From positions 1 to 9,832 of the forward strand of contig SMXP01000103.1 in the NCBI GenBank assembly GCA_004356335.1: a stretch of 9,832 nucleotides of DNA. The letters are read 5' to 3'. Positions within the stretch are counted from its first letter, which is position 1; every line of letters begins with the position of its first letter. This document shows positions 7,000-9,832 of this stretch, in pieces. The notes beneath the pieces were generated by a model. It saw only the letters and a program-made list of their open reading frames with translations. It had not been told where the DNA came from and did no database searches. Position numbers and translations under genes: made by a program. This DNA comes from Alphaproteobacteria bacterium (GTDB lineage: Bacteria; Pseudomonadota; Alphaproteobacteria; SMXP01).

Positions 7000-7099
7000 A
7001 GGGCCCTTCCGGTTTTGATAGAATCAAAACCGGACCCTAAGTTATTGTTTTGTCGTGTTTCCGGACGGAAAACCGGCACCCACTTTTCCTGGAAACACT
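7000..7099 (+). repeat. intergenic hairpin repeat, copy B
   Basis: The first hairpin has a perfect 12-bp stem (7008-7019 tccggttttgat paired with 7023-7034) and a 3-base loop. The second has an 8-bp stem (7055-7062 gtgtttcc paired with 7091-7098 ggaaacac) around the core shared with copy A. It starts 28 bases after the J-protein stop. Copy C (8654-8730) is the same element in the opposite orientation, lacking 24 bases of the core. Confidence 0.88.
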
Positions 7100-7139
7100 C
7101 AATGTAGTGACCGAGACCCGATCTGACAGTCCTGGAAAA

Positions 7140-7306
7140 GACGGCGACAAGGTCAACGCGATCCTCGCCACGGCCGATTGAACTTCCGCCTCCTGCTCAG
7201 ATGGTTCAGGAAGTTTTTACGCCTTTTTCTGTTCGCCCTTTTCAACTTGCAAAAGTCAAAACAGTCTCAGATTAAAACCAGATGGATGCCAATACCGACT
7301 TATTAA
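7140..7306 (+). pseudogene. C-terminal relic of an IS5-type DDE transposase, frameshifted
   Basis: From 7140 one frame reads DGDKVNAILATAD and hits TGA at 7179. Starting at 7178 the next frame continues NFRLLLRWFRKFLRLFLFALF and closes at TAA 7304. Joined, this matches the well-known tail (G-D-x-x-N-A-I-L-A-x-A-G-[YH]-N-F-R-x-L-L-x-W-x-R-x-L-L) of IS4/IS5-superfamily DDE transposases. One base is missing or changed near 7176-7181. The catalytic DDE core is absent, so it cannot be active. No terminal inverted repeat was identified. It lies about 40 bases after hairpin repeat B. Confidence 0.7.
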
Positions 7307-7351
7307 CGGCCGACTCGTTATCCAGGTAGCAGACTGTTGCACTACCCGTCT

Positions 7352-7713
7352 TCAACGCCCCCGACGGGGTGTACTCGGCGCCCGACCGGGCGTACTGGTG
7401 GGCACGGATTCTACTCGATTCCTGACATCCATGCCCCCTTCCGTCAGGGCCTCAATCGTCGAGCGCGGGATACTTCCTATTGGCGCAAGGCCCGTACCGT
7501 CCTGACTCGCACCGCCGACGGCGCTGGGAATTTTGCACCAGTCGTCGCCTTTATTATCTACAACGATCGTGCCACCCGCATTGTCACACGCTTCCTTGCA
7601 ATCTTTAGCCGGGTTACATCGGACCAACCACGCCTGGGCTTCCAGCGTACTCAAAAAAAATGAAAGGACCACGATGCTGGAAGAACTAGAAAACCTAGTA
7701 CTGGTTTTTTCAT
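7352..7713 (-). CDS. small secreted Cys-containing protein with an apparent one-base frameshift in a T8 run
   Basis: The uninterrupted part (frame open from about 7672 to TGA 7352-7354) reads LSTLEAQA, then WLVRCNPAKDCKEACDNAGG and DDWCKIP, followed by a Pro/Arg/Thr-rich tail. It has no good start. In the frame next to it, an ATG at 7713 gives MKKPVLGFLVLPASW..., a classical signal peptide beginning. The two frames meet in a run of eight T (minus strand, 7660-7653). Adding one T would join them into a 120-residue precursor with a cleavage site at LEAQA/W. In the current sequence the MKK frame stops right after the run. Four cysteines (C-x5-C-x3-C...C) suggest a disulfide-stabilised exported protein. 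The ribosome site before ATG 7713 is weak. The cause could be a sequencing error, a true knockout, phase variation or slippage; family unknown. Confidence 0.55.
7356..7396. repeat. two imperfect tandem GC-rich hairpin units
   Basis: Units at 7356-7375 and 7379-7396 (cgccc..gac.ggg.gtact) differ by a 2-base gap and two substitutions. Each folds on itself (for example cgccc/gggcg at 7379-7383 and 7388-7392). They form the last codons of the leftward secreted gene and encode two similar T-P-x-R-x runs in its tail. Confidence 0.5.
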
Positions 7714-7921
7714 ATCATTCAACGTCCCAATGTTTGCCAAATCAGATTACCCACATTCAGCGGTCATCTGCATCAAAAGTCTGGTGTTGCGGCGTACTCG
7801 CGCGCAATCTGTGCTGGACGGGACTTAGGGTGTCGTCGGATATCGTCTCCCCCGCCACCACACAACCTAAAATTAGCGTAAAGGTGTGTTGCGTTCAAGA
7901 TCCATTTCCCGCTGGGGTCCT

Positions 7922-7946
7922 GACCCTAGGCCGCGAGGGCGAATAA
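7922..7946 (+). repeat. 25-bp direct repeat, first copy
   Basis: This 25-base stretch (gaccctaggccgcgag followed by ggcgaataa) is matched at 8725-8749 with two differences, both purine changes in the second part. In both places it is followed within a few bases by atgtcc. The second copy abuts hairpin repeat C, whereas this one does not. Confidence 0.65.
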
Positions 7947-7947
7947 G

Positions 7948-8027
7948 TAATGTCCGCTCACGGCGACAACCCAGACATATGACCCATGATCAACCGACGA
8001 CCGCACACTACCGATGAGCGGACATTA
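7948..8027. repeat. 13-bp perfect inverted repeat enclosing a 54-base spacer
   Basis: taatgtccgctca at 7948-7960 is the exact reverse complement of tgagcggacatta at 8015-8027. The right arm and most of the spacer recur in the second copy of the direct repeat at 9661-9751 (arm at 9707-9719), but the left arm does not. Confidence 0.8.
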
Positions 8028-8059
8028 AAGCTCTATTGGTTGAAGGTCTTATCTGGGCC
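7969..8059 (+). repeat. 91-bp direct repeat, copy 1
   Basis: This matches 9661-9751 over 91 bases with three substitutions and no gaps. Both copies point the same way. Similarity stops at 8059, where the insertion-sequence end begins. No convincing coding frame is present (the longest ATG frame inside gives 12 residues). Confidence 0.9.
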
Positions 8060-8161
8060 CAGGCTGCGTAAAAACGTCTACTGTGCTATGATTCTCCCAT
8101 CCTTTGGCGGGAGGGTTTGATGACACGTTTTGTTGTGGGCGTAGATCGCGGGCAAGTAACA
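8060..8161 (+). mobile_element. left-end relic of an IS1182-like insertion sequence
   Basis: From about 8060 (caggctgcgtaaaaacg) the sequence reads like an insertion-sequence end followed by a transposase promoter, a strong Shine-Dalgarno (ggagg near 8110-8114) and an ATG at 8120. The first 14 residues, MTRFVVGVDRGQVT, match the conserved N-terminus of IS1182/IS5-type transposases (F-V-x-G-V-D-R-x-Q-x-T). After that the transposase similarity ends abruptly. The left boundary is supported by the end of the 91-bp direct repeat at 8059. No right end was found. Confidence 0.6.
8084..8092 (+). promoter_or_regulatory. extended -10 promoter inside the IS relic
   Basis: TGCTATGAT (8084-8092) is an extended -10 (TGn plus TATGAT, five of six to consensus). 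The -35 region is weak, as is usual for this class. Transcription would begin near 8099 and run through the transposase leader into the secreted-protein gene at 8208. Confidence 0.5.
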
Positions 8162-8287
8162 CGAGCGGTGTGCGAATTTGACAAAATCGAATTTAAGGGA
8201 ACAGGTCATGAAAATCTTTGTCTTTACCACGCTATTTTTCTCCTTGGTGGCTATGTCTGCAAATTCGGCAGAGCCAGAACAGTATAG
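8120..8287 (+). pseudogene. truncated transposase start fused to a new 55-codon frame
   Basis: ATG 8120 has a good Shine-Dalgarno (GGGAGGG ending 4-5 bases upstream). The first 14 codons are transposase-like (MTRFVVGVDRGQVT), and the next 41 run through unrelated sequence to TAG 8285-8287. The last part overlaps the start of the secreted-protein gene at 8208 in another frame. The peptide is unlikely to be a functional protein, but ribosomes reading this frame would cross the ribosome site and first 26 codons of the downstream gene. Confidence 0.45.
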
Positions 8288-8654
8288 CATCCACTGCCCT
8301 TCATTGTCCGAAGCGAAGTCTGGAACTTACAATCCAATATTTAGTGATATATCTTACAACTATGGAATAGACCAACAAGAAATGATATCTCAATTGAATC
8401 GCCTCGACAGGGCATATATTAATGAAAGTCGTGCTGGTTTTTTTGGCTGTAGCTATCAAGGTCCCGATTCCAGTGGATCTTTCTTACTTTCAACAGGTCA
8501 TTCGTGCGCGGCGGAGTCAGGAACATGGGAGCGAATTAGTGAGCCTATCCGGATCGAGTTCCTAGGTGATTTTATCGAGATGGATGATACCATCCTCGAA
8601 GTGTGTATAGCAGAGGACAAAAGTATTTGTGTTGCAACTTGTAGTGCAGATTAG
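8208..8654 (+). CDS. small secreted protein with six cysteines, unknown family
   Basis: The ATG at 8208 is chosen because AGG lies upstream (acaggtcATG) and it opens a textbook signal peptide: MKIFVFTTLFFSLVAMSANSA with probable cleavage before EPEQYS. The mature part is about 127 residues. It has six cysteines, including HCPS near its start, FGCSYQG, HSCAA and a closing cluster CIAEDKSICVATC, consistent with disulfides in the periplasm or outside the cell. The arrangement of an early CP, a central C-x-Y and a beta-rich layout recalls the secreted DUF3757 type, but I cannot confirm this. The gene is clearly AT-richer than the genes to its left, suggesting horizontal origin. It lies behind an insertion-sequence relic, and its stop codon overlaps the end of hairpin repeat C. 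Confidence 0.75.
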   Translation: MKIFVFTTLFFSLVAMSANSAEPEQYSIHCPSLSEAKSGTYNPIFSDISYNYGIDQQEMISQLNRLDRAYINESRAGFFGCSYQGPDSSGSFLLSTGHSCAAESGTWERISEPIRIEFLGDFIEMDDTILEVCIAEDKSICVATCSAD

Positions 8655-8730
8655 AGTGTTTCCGTCCGGAAACACGACAAAACAATAACTTAGGGTCCGG
8701 TTTTGATTCTATCAAAACCGGAAGGACCCT
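8654..8730 (-). repeat. intergenic hairpin repeat, copy C (inverted, shortened)
   Basis: Read on the minus strand, this is nearly identical to copy B but lacks 24 bases of the core. The first hairpin is kept intact (8696-8707 paired with 8711-8722, 12 bp). The second shrinks to an 8-bp stem with a 4-base loop (8656-8663 gtgtttcc paired with 8668-8675). Its end overlaps the TAG of the secreted-protein gene. Confidence 0.88.
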
Positions 8731-8997
8731 AGGCCGCGAGAGCGGATAACATGTCCCTGTCGGGACGATGGCGCTGGCGAGACCGGCTGCGGTTTGCGAT
8801 GCCCAACAAGGGTAAACGTGTTTTCAACATTGATCCGCCAACGTCCTCCAACGCCATCATGCAGAGGGTACAGCCCCTACTGCGGAGAGAACAGTGAACC
8901 CGGCAGGACAGCATGGAGAGATTGACATCCAATCCCGAGTTAGAGAACAGCCTCAGCCAATAGGGGACAATCTACAAATCGCCAATTCACATTCAAT
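8655..8997. other. gene-poor stretch after the secreted-protein gene
   Basis: It contains hairpin repeat C and, right after it, a 25-base motif (8725-8749) also found at 7922-7946. A short open frame at 8751-8897 (48 codons, beginning MSLSGRWRW) has no clear ribosome site or recognised relatives and is not called. The rest up to the stop of the leftward gene at 8998 shows nothing recognisable. Confidence 0.45.
8725..8749 (+). repeat. 25-bp direct repeat, second copy
   Basis: This partner of 7922-7946 is immediately joined to hairpin repeat C. Read on the minus strand, both copies end a frame in L-x-A-L-A-A-stop, which may mean that both are tails of a decayed duplicated sequence. Confidence 0.65.
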
Positions 8998-9426
8998 TTA
9001 CATGCATGTCGCGTAGTCAACCGATATAATCGGACTAATATAGGATGTCTCTTCCCAAAACCGTCCGGTTATCGACACTTCGCCCTGGCATGTAATTCGC
9101 GAGATGGTAACAACTCCGATAGTGTTGGTGAACTCATCTGAGCAATTATCAGTGATTTGGTAAACATAGGTGTTGTAGGTGGGATTCGGCGTCTCACCAT
9201 CATAATCTTTAGTAATGCGTCCGCGAAAGGTGACCAACGTCCCATCCGTGAGAGTGTCGTCTAACCACCGGTTCCAGATGCTGCATATCGGCTCGGCTGC
9301 CGCTTCGGTCCACGCCGCTTCGCTCACGAGTGCTATCACCAAGGACGCCATCGCCAACATGGTCTGGCGACCTTTCGATCGAACAGCTCCACACAATGAA
9401 ATGCAGATGGTGTGAACAAGTGCCAT
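8998..9426 (-). CDS. small secreted protein, possibly OB-fold-like, unknown family
   Basis: The ATG at 9426 has a near-perfect Shine-Dalgarno (AAGGAG, 6 bases away), giving 142 residues. The N-terminus has two hydrophobic stretches separated by RSKGRQ; the second (LAMASLVIALVSEAAW) ends at TEAAA/EP, a likely signal-peptidase site, so the mature part is about 98 residues. An internal start at M23 is possible but lacks a ribosome site. The mature sequence alternates hydrophobic and polar residues in beta style: GTLVTFRGRITKD, YVYQITDNC, IGVVTISRITCQG, VSITGRFWEE and a closing ISVDYATCM. A small five-strand OB-like barrel is a reasonable guess only. Four cysteines lie in the mature part. It has its own promoter. 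Confidence 0.72.
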   Translation of the reverse strand: MALVHTICISLCGAVRSKGRQTMLAMASLVIALVSEAAWTEAAAEPICSIWNRWLDDTLTDGTLVTFRGRITKDYDGETPNPTYNTYVYQITDNCSDEFTNTIGVVTISRITCQGEVSITGRFWEETSYISPIISVDYATCM

Positions 9427-9432
9427 TACGAT

Positions 9433-9437
9433 CTCCT
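9433..9437 (-). promoter_or_regulatory. strong Shine-Dalgarno for the gene at 9426
   Basis: AGGAG on the minus strand (within AAAAGGAG) lies 6 bases before the ATG at 9426. It decides the start in favour of the long N-terminus over the internal ATG. Confidence 0.75.
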
Positions 9438-9489
9438 TTTGTGATGCGGATCAAAGCGACCGAAAACAATCCCTAGGAAATGATCAGAA

Positions 9490-9519
9490 ATTATAGCATC
9501 GGGATGAGGATTGCCACAA
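9490..9519 (-). promoter_or_regulatory. extended -10 promoter for the leftward secreted-protein gene
   Basis: On the minus strand TATAAT (9495-9490) is a perfect -10, preceded by TGC to make an extended -10. TTGTGG (9519-9514) is a partial -35 at 18 bases. The predicted leader is about 55-60 bases to the ATG at 9426. Confidence 0.65.
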
Positions 9520-9590
9520 GATCACCATTTTAGTTATGCAAGTGTACATCGACGAGATTCGGAAAATCGCTATTCTGAAATCCACGGCAA

Positions 9591-9617
9591 TGCCCGCTTT
9601 GAGTCACAAAGCGGGCA
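9591..9617. repeat. perfect 10-bp hairpin
   Basis: tgcccgcttt (9591-9600) pairs exactly with aaagcgggca (9608-9617) around the loop gagtcac. No T run follows on either strand, so it is not a standard rho-independent terminator. It may be one of the short palindromes that accompany the repeats in this region. Confidence 0.75.
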
Positions 9618-9660
9618 CAATTGGATAGTATTGCACACGCCTGCTAACAGCCTCGGCTAC

Positions 9661-9751
9661 ACCCAGACGTATGACCCATGATCAACCGACGACCGCACAC
9701 TACCGATGAGCGGACATTAAAGCTCTATTGGTCGAAGGTCTTCTCTGGGCC
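9661..9751 (+). repeat. 91-bp direct repeat, copy 2
   Basis: It matches 7969-8059 with three substitutions. The left arm of the 13-bp inverted repeat seen next to copy 1 is missing here, and the sequence after 9751 differs from that after 8059. Confidence 0.9.
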
Positions 9752-9832
9752 GATTTCGGAAGTTCGACATGAGACAGTGTGTGTGCGATTTGGTTTCACC
9801 CCGTATTAGATCACCCCGAGGTGTCCAGTTGG

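Larger units (their letters stand above)
6972..7351. other. gene-free stretch holding repeat B and a transposase relic
   Basis: Between the J-protein stop and the end of the leftward secreted gene this stretch contains the hairpin repeat B (7000-7099) and a frameshifted transposase C-terminus (7140-7306). The remaining bases show nothing recognisable. Confidence 0.6.
7714..8119. other. gene-free stretch with an inverted-repeat element and an insertion-sequence end
   Basis: The stretch between the secreted gene at 7352-7713 and the transposase leader holds a 25-base motif at 7922-7946 also found at 8725-8749, the 13-bp inverted repeat and 91-bp direct repeat (7948-8059), and the start of the IS1182-like relic (from about 8060). 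On the minus strand a frame open from 7921 to about 7795 reads protein-like (for example SGKWILNATHLYANF) but lacks a start and is not called. The rest shows nothing recognisable. Confidence 0.5.
9427..9832. other. gene-free right end of the window
   Basis: It holds the promoter of the leftward gene (9490-9519), a perfect 10-bp hairpin (9591-9617) and the second copy of the 91-bp direct repeat (9661-9751). A 30-codon frame at 9536-9628 covers the hairpin but lacks a ribosome site and is not called. The last 80 bases show nothing recognisable. Confidence 0.5.

Noticed and set aside
7795..7921. Leftward frame with protein-like content (SGKWILNATHLYANF)
   Set aside because: It begins right after a stop with no start codon and ends after about 42 residues. 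It could be a relic, but nothing supports a gene.
7533..7946. Rightward frame across the secreted-gene signal region, including ATG 7675 with a good-looking Shine-Dalgarno
   Set aside because: It overlaps the opposite-strand signal peptide and Cys-containing frame, and its own translation has no domain-like or signal-like order. The purine-rich stretch before the ATG is the complement of the T run.
7948..8059. Possible CRISPR array from the repeated segment
   Set aside because: There are only two copies 1.7 kb apart, the repeat unit is 91 bp, and there are no regular spacers or cas genes.
8178..8183. Perfect TTGACA upstream of the secreted-protein gene
   Set aside because: The matching -10 would fall at about 8201-8206, which reads acaggt, and transcription would start after the ATG at 8208.
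8751..8897. 48-codon rightward frame beginning MSLSGRWRW
   Set aside because: It has no ribosome site, no recognised relatives and no hydrophobic segment, and it lies among decayed repeats. It may be part of an old pseudogene.
8729..8932. Leftward 67-codon frame after hairpin repeat C
   Set aside because: It runs out into the repeat boundary, lacks a ribosome site and has no clear domain. Its shared tail with 7922-7946 is reported as a repeat instead.
9536..9628. 30-codon rightward frame beginning MQVYIDEIRK
   Set aside because: It has no ribosome site, and a third of it is the perfect hairpin at 9591-9617.

Overview
The window looks like part of an alphaproteobacterial chromosome, most likely Rhodospirillales-like. 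The evidence is a MipZ division-site ATPase, a DUF1489 protein and panC side by side, together with hairpin-type intergenic repeats of a kind common in that group. No rRNA, tRNA or CRISPR array was seen.

Left part (1-6971), ordinary chromosome. The tail of a flavin-dependent (luciferase-like) oxidoreductase leads in. A leftward gene follows for a two-helix membrane protein whose cytoplasmic part resembles degenerate CBS domains. Next come two rightward genes: a DUF1489 protein with a promoter placed as if for a leaderless mRNA, and an exported protein with a calcium-loop motif. panC (pantothenate synthesis) converges on the latter. Upstream of panC lie a hairpin repeat and a 48-residue membrane peptide gene that the usual 60-residue cutoff would miss. 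Divergent from that peptide is a compact rightward cluster: mipZ, a von Willebrand A-like protein and a membrane J-domain protein of the TIM14/Pam18 type. The cluster may link division-site positioning to a chaperone or envelope function; that link is inference.

Right part (6972-9832), gene-poor accessory DNA. It holds two more copies of the hairpin repeat in opposite orientation, a frameshifted C-terminal relic of a DDE transposase, and a relic of the left end of a second insertion sequence (IS1182-like). It also carries a 91-bp direct repeat present twice with three mismatches. Among these sit three unrelated small secreted, cysteine-containing proteins. One carries a one-base frameshift in a run of eight T that separates a textbook signal peptide from the mature part. 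Another appears to sit behind the promoter of the transposase relic. The third has its own strong extended -10 promoter and a near-perfect Shine-Dalgarno.

No complete new defence or biosynthetic system is visible. The most unusual material is the repeat-rich secreted-protein island, with possible promoter capture and an on/off homopolymer, and the mipZ-VWA-J-protein cluster. All family names come from reading motifs by eye; no database search was run.
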